DNA of 64,000 nucleotides from Ochotona curzoniae. Its lineage: Eukaryota > Chordata > Mammalia > Lagomorpha > Ochotonidae. The notes under the pieces are model-generated. The model searched no databases, was not told where the DNA came from, and was given only the letters and a program-made list of their open reading frames with translations. The stretch covers positions 4,836,001 to 4,900,000 of the forward strand of contig NW_024465777.1 of assembly GCF_017591425.1 (NCBI RefSeq), read 5' to 3'. Each line of letters starts with the position of its first letter. Positions within the stretch are counted from its first letter, which is position 1. Shown here one piece after another: positions 1 through 10,852 of the stretch. The translations under genes were made by a program, and so were the position numbers.

Positions 1-489
1 GTACAGGCTTTCGCCCATCACAGTCGGGTGGAAGGCCTCGGACATGGGCGTAGACGAGCACTGGCCAAAGAGCAGCAGCGAGTCCAGGACGATCTGGAAG
101 GAGTCCACACTGAACTCAAACTGGCGCCTCACCGAGTCCACGAATTTGAGCTCCACGTTCTTGCCGCTCTTGTTGGACAACGAGATGAGGCTCCAGCGGT
201 CTGTGTCCGTGCACACCTTGACCAGCTTCTGTACGTAAGCCTCCTTGAGGGTCACGGGTGTGATCTTGGCGCGGCTCACACCAGTCGGCAGGAAGTCCAG
301 TAGGCAGGCCAGCACCACGGCCTTGGTCAGCTGGAAGGAAGCCTCGCTGCGCAGATCCACCCGGAACACCAGGTCCAGGTCCTTGTAACCGAGGCCACTC
401 TCAGGGTGCAGGACGTGGCTGGCAGCTGAGCCATGGAGTCGCACGCTGTGCACTCGCAGCCCCTGCGCCTCCAGGTTGTTGCGGACCAC
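1..489 (-). CDS. TENT5B: TENT5B exon 2 (partial, catalytic domain)
   Basis: The acceptor is ccgcag|GTGGTCCGC, so the exon begins at 489 with Val-Val-Arg. It runs open for 163 full codons to the window edge, ending in GESLY. It contains the GS motif, the DLDLVF catalytic Asp pair and [17 protein letters not shown]. In human this exon also carries the rest of the protein and the 3'UTR, which would lie upstream of position 1 here. The 114-codon frame at 327-671 on the same strand is a different, unconserved frame. Confidence 0.96.
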   Translation of the reverse strand, partial: MVRNNLEAQGLRVHSVRLHGSAASHVLHPESGLGYKDLDLVFRVDLRSEASFQLTKAVVLACLLDFLPTGVSRAKITPVTLKEAYVQKLVKVCTDTDRWSLISLSNKSGKNVELKFVDSVRRQFEFSVDSFQIVLDSLLLFGQCSSTPMSEAFHPTVMGESLY

Positions 490-3400
490 CTGCGGAGAGG
501 AGGGCATGAGCACAGGTACCAGGAGCCCTCTGGGGACCTGCATGCGGAGGTCACAGCAGCACCCATCACCTGTGAACACTTAGCAGCCCCTGCAACTTTG
601 CAAAGTCCTTTACCCTCGAATCCTCCATTGAGTGGAGGGATACCCAGAGTAACAACAATCATAGCAAACATGCATAGAATTTGCTAAGTGCCAGGTTAAT
701 CTGTCACTTTACACATATTACATTGGAAAGATAATACTAAAATTTTTGTTTTGGGGCCAGCAAGGTGGTACATCAGGCTAGTCCTCTGTGTGTTAGCTTT
801 AACATCCCCTGTGGGTGGTTTGAGTCGTGGGTACTCCACTTCTGATCCAGCCTCCTGCTTGTGGCCTAGGAAAGCAACAGAGGATGGCTTGAGCCCTGGA
901 GTTCCTGCACCTGCATGGGAAACCCCCAGGAAACTCCTATCTCTTGGTTTTGGAATGGCTAAGTTCTGGCCATTGCAACCATTTGGGGGAGTGAACCAGT
1001 CAGTGGAAGGAGACTGTTTTCTGTCTCTCCCTCTCTGCCTCTATAACTCTGACTTTCAAGTAAAATGAAAAACACTTCTTTTTTTTTTGTAAAGATTTAT
1101 TTTTATTATATTTTTATTGGAAAGGCGGATATACAGAGAGGAGAGACAGAGAGGAAGATCTTCCGTCCGATAATTCACTCCCCAAGTGAGCGCAATGGCC
1201 GATGCTATGCCGGTCCAAAGCCAGGAGACTCTTCCGGGTCTCCCACGTGGGTGCAGGATCCCAAAGCTTTGGGCCGTCCTCGACTGCTTTCCCAGGCCAC
1301 AAGCAGGGAGCTGGATGGGAAGAGGGGCTGCCGGGATAGAACCGGCACCCATATGGGATCCCAGGCGTGCAAGGCGAGGACCTTAACCACTGCGCCACCG
1401 CACCGGGCCCAACACCTCTTTTTTTTTTTAAATAAACATTTATTTTGTTGTAAAGAATGTTGGAATCCATGTGTAACTTTTGACATAATACATATTTCCA
1501 TGAACTTTTCAACTACTCTCATATGTTAACATGTGAACTTGAGGCAGTGTGGTGGCACAGCAAATTAAGCCACTGTTTACGACACCTGAACCAACAGCTG
1601 AGTGCCAGTTGAGTCGTGGCCACTCTACTTTCCATCCAGCTCCCTGCTAATATGCCTGGAGTTGGTAGTTAGTGGACCGATTGTCCGGGCCCCTGCTGCC
1701 CTCGTGGAAGACCCAGATGAAGTTCTGACTCCTGGCTTCAACTGACCTGCCTTGATGTTGTGAAGTGGAAGGACATGTCCACTCTCTCTCTGTGAGTATA
1801 TGTGTGTGTCACTCAGTTTTTCAGAAGATGAAAAATATTTTAAAAGAAAGATATAAATTCAGGACTGGCATTTGCAGGCTAAGCTCCACTTATAGTGCTG
1901 GCATCCCATATGAGCCCCAGTTCATGTCCTGGCCACTGTACTTCCAATCCAGCTCTCCGCTAATGCATCTGGGAAAGCAACAGAGGCTGGACCCAGTGCT
2001 TGGGACCCCTGGACTCACAAGGGAGACCTGGAAGAAGCTGCAGGCTCCTTCCTGGCTATAGGTTGGCCCAGCTCTGGTCATCATGGCCATTTGGGGAGTG
2101 AACCAGTGTATGGAAGACTAACATTCTCTCTCTCTAACTCTGCCTTTTATTTATTTTTTAATATATTTTTATTGGGAAGTCAGATATACAGAGAGGAGGA
2201 GAGACAGAGAGGAAGATCTTCTGTCCGATGATTCACTCTCCAAGTGACTGCAATGGCCGGTGCTGTGCTGATCTGAAGCCAGGAGCCAGGAACCTCCTCC
2301 AGGTCTCCCACATGGGTACAGAGTCCCAAGGCTTTGGGTTGTCCTTAACTGCTTTCCCAGGCCACAAGCAGGGAGCTGGATAGGAAGTGGAGCTTCCGGG
2401 ATTAGAACTGGCGCCCATATGGAATCCCAGTGCATTCAAGGCGAGGACTTTAGCTGTGCTAGGCCACCGTGCTGAGCCCTAACTCTGCCTTTTGAACAGA
2501 TGAAAATCAACCTTCAAAAACAGAAGGTTTGAAAAGTACAGTCATTATCATGACCACCTTGCAGATGGAGAATAGTACAGTGGGGCCAAGTAGCTGGCCC
2601 ATAGCCGTGCAGCTGGAGGATGCAGAGTTGGGAGTTAAGCTTAGGGTCCATGCCCAACTCCCTCCATTAGTCTACCTCTCTGACCCTGCAAGAGGAACAC
2701 AGGGCTTTGCACTGTGCACCGAGCTAACTGTCCAAGCACACTGGGACCTGCTTAGTGTTTCCCGTTCCTTGCCACATTAACCCTTACAACAAGTGCATGT
2801 TTCAGTGTCAGGATTCCAGTCGGCAGATGGGGCACAGGGAGGTTAAGGTTAAGAAACACTCCCAAGGTCCCAGAGTTGCTAGGCTGAGATGAGACCCCAG
2901 TTGGGTGGGGTTCACAAGTCTCTAGGTGTTAACTCATCTTAATTCATCTCTACAAGCCCTCAGGGAGGCAACAGGACCCACATGGGTAAGAAGAGGACTA
3001 AGGCTGGGAGGAGAGACCGTTCAGAGATGGCAAGGGTGGGAATTCAAAGTCAGACCCTTTCCACAACTGGGAAGGGGACTGAGTCAGGATTCCCCGCCAG
3101 GTGGGGAGAGACACCCCAGGGAACCCGCAAGGATTCTGGAACCTGTTGCTTAACTGCAGGCACCTCCCTGGGCAGGAGGCAGGGAGAAGACCCAAGCAGG
3201 GTTGGACATTTGGCTTTCTCAGCAACCCAAAAGTGCTTCACATCATCTCGAAAGTGACCAGGCAGCATTCCTGCTCACTGTGATTCTGCAACCTCCCCAC
3301 GCTGCCAAGTCAGCGCCCCGCTCTGGGCCGGGCTGCCTGCCTCACCTCCCAGGGAATTACTTACTGCAAAGAATGCACCTGAATGCTGAGCAGGCAAGCT

Positions 3401-6400
3401 CAGTGGGGCAATCCTGAAGGGTGGCTCCTCCAGGAAGGCTTCCGGGAGGTTGAGGGAAGAGGCTATTATGGCAATAGGGTGGTGGCAAGCACAGGGAGGA
3501 GTAAGCGATTAGGCATCTCCTGAGTGCCAGGTGCTGGGCTGCACCTGAGTCCACCAGGGACACATCTGCTGATGTCCAGGTTATCAGTGGCTCAGAGGAA
3601 GGCACCTGTTTGGGGTCTTTGGCAGGTATCTTCAATGCCAGGTCCAGCTGTCTCCAAAGCATATTGCAGCCCCAGGATTGGAAGGAGCAGAGACTAGAGA
3701 TACCATTGTTCCCAACCTCCTTGCCTTTGATACTTTCACAGTGAGGCTAACCCTCAAAGTCCTGAGACTCAGAGCTGGAGCAGCTGGTGGGGTTAAGGGT
3801 GCCTCGGTCAGCCAGCCAGGGTCAATTACTGCAATCCAGCCTGGAGACTTCTCTTTCATACCATCAGCTGATATGTGGGCCAATGAGAGAAGCCAATGAC
3901 CTTGGTCCAAGCACCCTACAGACCTACAGAACAGACTAGCTCCCTCCCCAAGTGCTGTTAGAGCTGACAGAACCTCACTCGGTGCCAGTACCGGCTCCTA
4001 AGCCAGCCGGTGCCCAACTTGGGACCTGGCATTTGGCTTGATGACTAGGTAGAAGTGCTCTTGCTGAGCCCCTGCATCACAGGCAGCTGTGTCAGCCAGC
4101 CAGTGGCTGTTGTCTCCTAGGTGTGACAACAGCCAGTTTGGCAGGTGATCCCCAGATACTACCACGCCCCAGGACTGTGGGGCAGCTTGGCGCCTCCTGA
4201 ATCAGACTTTCCAGTCACGGAGGGGGCAGGGATTGCACCCTCCTTTCTCCTGTGCCAAGGTCCTTCTCTGAACCATCTACTCGGGAGCTGCTGTGAGACC
4301 CAGCAGGGAGGGAAACAGACCGGCTGTTAGCCCGCCAGCAGGCTTGTGCAACTCGCATACAGTACCACCTAATGCAGGCCTGCTGGCTGCAGCTGGAGAT
4401 CAGGCTATGCAGCTAGATGCCCTGCTCCGAAAAGACAGAGACTTGCCCAAAGTCACAGGGCCAGTTGGGAGCCAGGCTTAGTTAGAACCAAGCTTGGCAG
4501 AACCACAGGTAAGAGGGCTCTGGGGCGAGTCCTTAGCCCAGTGTCAGCAAGAATGATGTCTCTGGCTGCTGAGATGGTTGCTGTAGGCAAATCCTTGTGA
4601 GGCAGAGGGGAAGAAAGCTCTCAGGTCCTGGGCTATGGAAAGGCTCAGCATTGGTGAGAAGCCGGAAGGCAGTAACCAGCACCCCTCATCACCCTGCCAA
4701 TGCCCCAAATACACTCCTCTGCCTCCCTTCTCTTTTTCCCTATCCCAATCAGTTTCAGGGTCCTGCCAGGAGACAGGTGTTCCCTCCTGTGGGGGCAGCT
4801 CTTCCCTATGGCTTTGGAACCAGAAAGGTGCTGGAGAGCCATTCCCATTGAGCAAATGGTGACAAGGAGCCCAGCAAAGCAAACTGCCAAAGGCCTGAGC
4901 CCTGAATGCAAACACCCAACATTCTAGACCAGTTCCCAAGCTGAGCAGATGGTTCGCTGCTCTGTGGTCCCCCCTGCCCTGGGTCCAGGAGGAAGTGGTT
5001 CCCACTGTCGCCATCCCACTGTAGTCAGTGCCTGTGGACCTGTGGTCTGTGCCACCTGGCTGTAAGTGCCTAGTCACATCTGCATCCCTGGTGTCCCCAA
5101 CAGGGCCTGGCACCAAGCATGCCCTGATAAGAGGCAGATCTTCCTGAGCAGCACACAGGCCTCTCCTCAGGATCGCTGGACCTACATCCCTGTGGAGGGG
5201 GCTGCCAGGCTGGGCTCTGCCTTGCTTGTCCTCTGGGGGCCGCAGTCCTGGAAGTCTAGCAGCTGGGCCCCGGGCTGGACAAATCTGTCATCACCCAGAT
5301 GACAGCGGGCAGCTCAGGAATGCCTCAGCGGCGGCGGGCAGCATTGGGGTGCGGTGAGTCAGGCCCGGGGAATCCGCCTCTGCCTCCACCCCCTCTGGCT
5401 GGGTTCCTTGTTCATGAGGAAAGGAGGGGGCAGGGGAGAAATCCCCCTTTAAGCCCCTTCCCTTGTTCCCGGAGGCTCCTGTAGAGGGAGGCAGGGGCAT
5501 GGTCTGCTTTACCTGGCATACTGGGTGGCCTCACCAGGAAGAGGGAGCCCTGGCTGGCAGCTCACACTGGCGCTCTCATGTGTCCATGGATGCCTCTGCC
5601 AGGGGACACCCCTGACACCTCAAAGTTGGGCTGGAAAGCCGGGGAAGGAGTGGGGAGGCCTTGCCTCCACGGCAACCTGTGCCCAGACCTGCAGCCCAGG
5701 GTTGGCTTGTCACCTTATTAGGCAATCTTAGGTAGCTCACTACTCCTCTGAAGGCCTGGCATAAGATGGGCACAGTAGACTCTGGCTTTGCAGAGTATGA
5801 CAGTGCCGGGGCAACACAGATGAAAGAGCCGTGTTTGGGGTCACAGGGTTCGAGCAAGGGAAGAGTTAGAGCCTAAGAAAGAGCCATTCTCTTCCCTGGG
5901 ATCGGGGTGGCGGGGGTGGGGGGAAAGCTGCTGCTGGATGAATCTCCTTCTGCCACCTCCACAGCTAAAAGAGGGAGGGGAGTGCCCATGGAGGGGATTT
6001 CTCCACCTAGACAGGCGAGCCAAAGACTATGGGAACACAAAGACAGATTCTGATTCTGGGATCTGGATGAGGTGAAGAGGATGGGGGGTGGGACTGAAAA
6101 TTCTCCGGGACCCAAGCATGCACACCTACTTCCCCTTCTGTCCTCACCCAGGGCTTTCTGGTGGGCGGGGCGGCTCGTCTCAACATCCTGCCAAGTACCT
6201 CCCCCTCCTCCCCTCTCCCACCAGGGTCCACCGTGGTCGCAGCGGCAGGAAAAGCCAAGTGGGGAGAGATCCATCCGTGCAGCTCTGGTCTACCAGGGAA
6301 GAAGCCCTGTACACTATTTACAGCTCCAACCCCGTCTCTCGACTTCCCCAGCTTTTAGACGACCTCAGGTACCTCCCAGCCCAAACTGGCCTTGGGATGG

Positions 6401-6704
6401 AACCCCTAGCCCTCCTGCCCGCGCCCCCTCACCCCCTCACCTGCACGATCTGCCGTGGCTGCACGCTCAGCGTGGGGAAGTTGCCGCGCCCGTGAATGGG
6501 GATCGGCTCGCTTAGCAGCGCGTCCAGCCGCTTCACCTGTGGCCAGCTCAGCCTGCTCAGGTGCCGGCCGGGGGAGGCCGAAGAGGTCTCTGGGTCGGGG
6601 CCGCCGTCTGTTGGGACGGCCGGAGCCACCACCGAGGTCGCAGCAGCCGTCCCCTCCTGCGCAGCCGCCCCATCTCGGCTCTCAGCTCCACTCTCCGACA
6701 GCAT
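1..6704 (-). CDS. TENT5B: TENT5B (FAM46B), terminal nucleotidyltransferase 5B, 5' part
   Basis: Noncanonical poly(A) polymerase of the TENT5/FAM46 family, a nucleotidyltransferase-fold enzyme that adds adenosines to RNA 3' ends. Two coding exons join at 6441/489 in phase 0 to give 251 residues of a protein that is about 425 long in human. The N-terminal 60 or so residues are Ala/Gly/Pro/Ser-rich and low complexity. They are followed by a conserved stretch containing [13 protein letters not shown] and [13 protein letters not shown]. Exon 2 carries the nucleotidyltransferase signature: the HGSAASHVL helix (GS at about residues 108-109) and the DxD pair in YKDLDLVF (D125 and D127), with a likely third acidic residue in the VELKFVDS strand. 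No frameshift or stop is seen. The C-terminal half, about 174 residues, is outside the window. Family identity is from memory of human FAM46B and near-identity over exon 2. Confidence 0.96.
752..1068 (+). mobile_element. C-type SINE, old full-length copy
   Basis: The head is GGGGCCAGCAAGGTGG, the internal part reads GCTTGTGGCCTAGGAAAGCA, and it ends CTCTGACTTTCAAGTAAAAT. It is diverged and carries the rabbit-like ACTTTCAA tail. Confidence 0.8.
1090..1410 (-). mobile_element. C-type SINE, young copy with target-site duplication
   Basis: A nearly consensus body runs from TTTTTATTGGAAAGGC to the CACCGGGCCC head. The flanks AACACTTCTTTTTTTTTT (1071) and AACACCTCTTTTTTTTTT (1411) look like an imperfect target-site duplication. 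Confidence 0.9.
1430..1540. repeat. AT-rich interspersed repeat fragment, unclassified
   Basis: AT-rich block with AATAAACATTTATTTTG and a TTCCATGAACTTTTC motif, of a kind common in mammalian LINE or DNA-transposon ends. The family is not determined. Confidence 0.3.
1544..1850 (+). mobile_element. C-type SINE, old copy
   Basis: Starts GGCAGTGTGGTGGCACAG and shows a diverged CCATCCAGCTCCCTGCTAAT core and a TCTCTCTG tail. It has many substitutions relative to the copy at 1090. Confidence 0.7.
1862..2520 (+). mobile_element. C-type SINE interrupted by a younger SINE
   Basis: The left part, 1862-2148, ends in CTAACTCTGCCTTTT. The tail resumes at 2479 after the inserted element and runs into TTTTGAACAGATGAAAATC. 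Confidence 0.85.
2149..2478 (-). mobile_element. Young C-type SINE nested in an older SINE
   Basis: The element runs from its T-rich end through GTCAGATATACAGAGAGGAG to the GCTGAGCC head. It is flanked by a 15-bp direct duplication CTAACTCTGCCTTTT at 2134-2148 and 2479-2493, proving retroposition into the host SINE. Confidence 0.93.
2558..2660 (-). repeat. MIR-like fragment
   Basis: GCAGATGGAGAATAG followed by a CCCATAGCCGTGCAGC core resembles the reverse complement of the MIR core. Ancient and diverged. Confidence 0.4.
2815..2905 (-). repeat. MIR-like fragment
   Basis: Resembles the MIR reverse complement: GCAGATGGGGCACAGGGAGG, then GGTCCCAGAGTTGCTAGGCT. Confidence 0.5.
4425..4490 (-). repeat. 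MIR-like fragment
   Basis: CTTGCCCAAAGTCACAGGGC followed by GGGAGCCAGGCTT matches the MIR core in reverse orientation. Confidence 0.5.
6441..6704 (-). CDS. TENT5B: TENT5B exon 1 coding part (start codon)
   Basis: There are 88 codons from ATG at 6704 to Gln at 6441, followed by donor CAG|gtgagg. The start is chosen because translation begins [18 protein letters not shown], which matches the human N-terminus MMPSESGAERRD closely, and because it sits about 200 nt below the TATA box. The last 30 residues (LSWPQVKRL to RQIVQ) are strongly family-conserved, and the first 55 are variable. Confidence 0.95.
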
Positions 6705-6906
6705 CCTTCGCCCGTCCCCGGGACCCCGACGGTAGAAACCGGGGGGGGTGGGGTGGTTATACGGGGGAGGAGGGCAGCAAGAGCAGCCGGGCTAGGATCA
6801 AGGTCGGGATTGGGTAGAGGGGAGCGGAGATGCAGGGATGGGGCGGCAGCGACGGAAAGGCAAACCCAGGGCGCACCTCCGACAGCGACGACCCCCCCAA
6901 CCCTAA
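6705..6906 (-). other. TENT5B: TENT5B 5'UTR (predicted)
   Basis: About 200 nt lie between the start codon and the transcription start predicted some 30 nt below the TATA box at 6933-6939. The stretch is G/C-rich, with a G-run at 6740-6760. The exact start site is inferred, not seen. Confidence 0.55.
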
Positions 6907-6932
6907 CGCCCAGAGATCCCGCTCCAGCTGAC

Positions 6933-7145
6933 TCTTATAGGCCGCGGGCCACACGCCCATTGGCCCGGGCTGCTGTCACACAGCCAGAGCCGCCCCGCCC
7001 CTGCCATTGGCCAGCAGAGCTTTGCACGTGAGTCAGTTTTCCAGGGAGAGTCCGATTGGCTGGAAAGCACTCCCCTGTCCCGCCCTCCTTTACACGCTGA
7101 CTTCTCTCTTCTGGTCTTTAAAGAACTTTTATTCATTGTGATTGG
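6933..7145 (-). promoter_or_regulatory. TENT5B: TENT5B core and proximal promoter
   Basis: Read on the minus strand, a TATAAGA box lies at 6939-6933 and a GC box (GGGGCGGGGCGG) at 7000-6989. CCAAT boxes lie at 6963-6959, 7010-7006, 7059-7055 and 7145-7141. A CACGTG E-box at 7025-7030 overlaps the start of a TGAGTCA AP-1 site at 7029-7035. The first three CCAAT boxes are 47 and 49 bp apart, all in the same orientation, typical of NF-Y arrays. Factor occupancy is inferred from motifs only. Confidence 0.75.
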
Positions 7146-7411
7146 TCCGGGGGTGGAACTTAAAGGGACAGCGCCCTCCAGAGGCAGGCGGGAGGAAGAA
7201 GATTCCCCTACTGGAAGAAATTGAGAAACATCACTCTGCCTGGTGCTGGTCCTCCTCTCTCCAAGCAGCCAGGAGAGGTTGCGCCGCTGGCTTCGTTGCA
7301 CGAGGCGCTGCGGTTCCCCGGCGGTTCCCGTGAATGCAGAGGTAGATGCTTTCTAAGGCCCTGCCCTGCGCAGCACCTGCAAACCACAGCGTGGCTGGGT
7401 TTGTAGGAGGA

Positions 7412-7432
7412 GTCTATTTAAACAGGGGGCGT
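7412..7432 (+). promoter_or_regulatory. TATA-like element, plus strand
   Basis: CTATTTAAAC lies about 470 bp upstream of the TENT5B TATA box on the opposite strand, followed by a G-rich GGGGGCG stretch. It could support divergent transcription. No coding exon follows that I can recognise. Confidence 0.25.
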
Positions 7433-7675
7433 GACTTCCTGAGGAGCCGACTTTGGTCATGAACCGAGGCTGTGGAACCTCCCAGCTGCTCCTGAGCGGT
7501 CTTGGGGGCTTTTCCACAGCTGCAGGGTGGACAGCATGCTGCCCTGTGTTTCTCTCTGACCCTTCAGAGCCTAGAGGATGATGTCATGATCGCTTCAAAC
7601 TCATCTCTTCCCTCCCTGGTTGTAACTGTAAGTGCAGTGGCAACAGCTATCTGCACTGTTCTTAAATATCTTCAT

Positions 7676-7958
7676 TTTAAAGATGTATTTATTTTTATCT
7701 GAGATGCAGATTGAGAGAGAGAGAGAGAGAGAAAGAAACCTTCCTAAATGGCTGCAGTGGCCAGAGCTGAGCTGATCTAAAGCCAGGAGCCAGGAGCTTC
7801 CTCCAAGTCTTCCATGCAGGTACAGGGGCCCAAGGACTCAAGCAACCCCCTACCCATCCCCCCAAGCACAAGCAACGAGCTAGATCAGAAGTGGGGCATC
7901 TGGGGCGCAAACAGTGTTGCAGATAGAAGCGTAACGTACTATGCCACAGTGCTGCGTC
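7676..7958 (-). mobile_element. C-type SINE, old copy with (GA)n tail
   Basis: The tail has a GAGA run at 7712-7735. The core GCCAGGAGCCAGGAGCTTCC is preserved, but the head is degraded (GCCACAGTGCTGCG). Confidence 0.75.
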
Positions 7959-8507
7959 CCCCTCCCCCCCTTTTAATAACAGATCAAATTGGATGTCATT
8001 GTCCTAACATTGTCCTGTCAGGCAGCCTGGTTTGAAGTCACACAGCTTTCCAGAAGGCAAATCCAAGATGCAGAATTGGTCACCCCAAGGTCACCAGTGT
8101 GATTTCTCGCAGGCCTGGCACTGCAACTTAGGAGCCTCATGCTGGGCCAGCCCATGCCACTTCCTCTTCCTGGAAGCCAGCCCATGCCAGCTGCTGCCCC
8201 GTCCCCTCACTCCTCCTTGCAAACCTGAGGGCTTCTCTTGGCTCTCGGGGAGGGGACCCGCTGCTCGGCCCAGCGGCCTTGGACAGCCCCTTCCAGTCCT
8301 CTGGGTGGTGCTTGCTATTTTGCTACACTTGTACCCTCAGGCGAATGCTGAAAAGAGGGGGAGATGTCTGCTACCTCTGATGCCATGCTGGGCAGAAGGG
8401 GAAAGACAGATGCTAAATCTTGCCAGGTACCTGCTGCATAGGTATGGTTTATGTATTTCTGACTCCTAAACACTTCCTGGAGTGTGGGGTTGTGTGCCCA
8501 ACGTGCA

Positions 8508-8640
8508 GATGAAGTAACTGAGGGTTGGTGAGGTCAAGTGACAGACCCAAGGTCGGGCAAACCACTAATTGGCAGCATGGGACTGGAGTCCAGGTCTCCT
8601 GACTCCAGAGCCCTATTTTGCAGCCACTCCTCTTGGAGTT
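8508..8640 (-). repeat. MIR element
   Basis: Collinear with the MIR reverse complement: GAAGTAACTGAGGG, CAAGTGACAGACCCAAGG, TCTCCTGACTCCAGAGCCC. Confidence 0.7.
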
Positions 8641-8684
8641 GTTGGCACAGATCACAAAGTTGTGCTTGGCACGGCTCTGGCACC

Positions 8685-8830
8685 ACCCACAAGATCCATG
8701 CATCCATTCATACATTAACCGAGAAATTACTGTGTACCAGGTGCTGGGCTAAGCCTAGAGCTACTTTGGCAAATTCCGTGCCCTTCTGGAACTTTCAAGA
8801 GAGAAAAACAATAGTCATAAATAAATGAAG
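8685..8830. repeat. L2/MIR-type ancient repeat
   Basis: TACTGTGTACCAGGTGCTGG followed by a CCTTCTGGAACTTTCA-like stretch and AATAAATGAA resembles the widespread 'acctactatgtgccaggc' ancient repeats. Confidence 0.5.
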
Positions 8831-9699
8831 CGTTTCATACACAGCTAAGAAAAATGAAAGAAAGGTCACTAAGAGAGAAGCCGGTGTGTTTGGGTGAGAG
8901 AAAGAGACAAAAAGAGAGAGAAAGAGAGAATGAGCAGAGGTGCATTGCAACATCATATACTCATGGAATGTCTCCCTAACCACCCACTTGGCCTGGTGGG
9001 TCCGCTTCTGTCCCATCTCCCCGTACTTGTCCCTGGACAGCCAGCACATGGAGAAGTTACCACCAGGCCTTGTGGCAGGGATTAACTAGGACTGAAACAC
9101 AGGCAGGGGCAGGCCATCCCCAGAGGAGCCCTCACTTTACACACTGATTGGAGCTGTGTCAGATAGAAAACTCATCTTTTCTCTCGCCCTTCTGTCTGGG
9201 CTAGGAAAAGCAACTGGCGAATTCACCTGTTGTAAACTACCCTGCTTCCATTCCCAAAGCTAATTATGCACTTGTTTGCCCAGTTACAGGATGTGAACGT
9301 CATGGTGGTGGGGACGGAGGTGACTTGGAGCTGCCGAAGGCTGAAAGCGAGGGCAGTGGACAGCGTGCAGAGGCTTCTGTCTTCACCAGGACCAGCTTTC
9401 CATAGCCCCAACAAGTGGAGGGGAACAGCTGAGTTGTGTCCTGAAGGGCCACTGGCTTCCGATGTCACCCAAGCACCTCCCTACCACCCTCAACCAATTT
9501 CCTATGTTCATTATGACCTTAAAAAGGTGCTCTCCATGGTGATGGAAATGTCCGGCATTTGTCAACACTATCCAGCACTGTCTCTCATTCACTTGTCAGA
9601 ACACAGCACCCAGGAATCATCGCTTGCTTGGTGGACGAGGAAGCTGCAGTTCAGAGAAGCAAGGCCCTAGAGCTCCCTAGAGCTCCCCGCTCCCACCTT

Positions 9700-10080
9700 T
9701 GGCTGAGTCGGCCTTGGCAGATGACGTCATGAGTTCAATTACACGCAGGTGAGCCACCCTTGGCGAGGATCACCACCCTGGGCTTCTCATGGCCCAGGGA
9801 CTGGACCTGGTCATTACCTGTAATTGTGCTCATGCCTGTTCTGCGTCACGTTGAGATCAAGCAGCTCGTCTGTTCGTGCAACACCAGCTCCCATCTTTCC
9901 CAATTCCGACGAGCCTTGATCTACCAAGAGCCCTTGATCTGTCGAGGTCCCCACTTATGGGGCACCGTTCCTCACCTCCCGTGGGCTTGACTTCCCTCTT
10001 TACGCAGCTTGGATTCAGTGGCACACGGCTGTAATTAGTTCCTGGCATACACCCTCTCCCTCCCGCGCCACTTATTAAGT
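9700..10080. promoter_or_regulatory. Candidate enhancer with palindromic CRE
   Basis: Non-repetitive stretch with a perfect TGACGTCA at 9722-9729, TAATT-type homeobox cores (CAATTACACG near 9738, TGTAATTAG near 10031) and scattered CpGs. Regulatory role is inferred from motif density only. Confidence 0.35.
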
Positions 10081-10514
10081 GCACCCACACCCTGGGGAAT
10101 CCCCGGCTCTGGCTGAAGCCACAGCGAGATCCTGCCCTGCTTACTGGGCTCTCTTTCATGTGCCCACTGAGCCTCCAGGGGCCCTGGTGCTGGCTGGCAG
10201 TGCTACCATCTGACTTGCTCTGCTCACTCCCACAGTCCCACAGGGCTGCATCAAACCCTCTCTCTGCAGCGACCCAGCAGAGGATCACCTGACTTCTTAC
10301 ATCACTGTCACTGAAGAAACAAACCACTAGGACCGAGTTGCCAGGGACTCTCAGACCCTCCCTCTCCTTCCCCTGGGCCTTGATCATTCCACCTGCTCTC
10401 CTGCTCTGGCTGTGGCAATGGTGGTGGTGGGGATCCTGCCTGTCTGCCTGCTGTCCCATCCTTCTCAAAATCACTCTAGCGAGTCTCCCTCTCTTGCTGA
10501 TAGTCATTGTAACC

Positions 10515-10852
10515 TTTTTTTTTTTTTTAAAGTTTAAAAAAATTTTTATTGGAAAGTCAGATATACATAGAGGAGAGACAGAGAGGAAGATCTTCTGTCC
10601 ATTGATTCACTCCCCAAGCGGCTGCAATGGCCGGAGCTGTGCTGACCCGAAACTAGGAGCCAGGAGTCTCTTCCAGGTTTCTCACATGGGTGCAGGGTCC
10701 CAAGGTGTTGGAGCCATTCTCGACTGCTTTCCCAGGCCACAAGCAGGAAACTGGATGGGAAGTGGGGCTGCCAGGATTAGAACCCGCAGCTGTAAGGGAT
10801 CCCGGTGCGAGTAAGGTGAGGACTTTAGTCTCTAGGCTATCGTGCCAGGCCC
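10515..10852 (-). mobile_element. C-type SINE, young copy
   Basis: Poly-T start, then TTTTTATTGGAAAGTCAGAT, B-box complement GGATTAGAACCCGCAG, and head CGTGCCAGGCCC. No convincing duplication at the flanks. Confidence 0.9.

Larger units (their letters stand above)
490..6440 (-). other. TENT5B: TENT5B intron 1
   Basis: A 5.95-kb intron with GT-AG ends. The 490-2520 end is a pile of C-type SINEs, and 2558-2905 holds two MIR-like fragments. The middle (2906-5300) is moderately GC-rich unique sequence with another MIR-like piece near 4425-4490. The first 1 kb after exon 1 is CpG-containing. I see no other exon or RNA gene. Confidence 0.85.
6410..7110. promoter_or_regulatory. CpG island over TENT5B exon 1
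   Basis: CpG density rises sharply from the exon 1 donor through the promoter compared with both flanks. Boundaries are by eye. Confidence 0.6.
7959..10514. other. Intergenic block without gene
   Basis: Contains MIR/L2-type relics at 8508-8830 and a MIR-like piece near 9560-9670, then non-repetitive CpG-containing sequence at about 9700-10080. Open frames here, the longest 216 codons on the minus strand at 9857-10507, have no recognisable domain. Confidence 0.7.

Noticed and set aside
9857..10507. 216-codon minus-strand open frame
   Set aside because: No domain, no splice context, low-complexity start, and it spans a candidate regulatory segment and ends next to a SINE.
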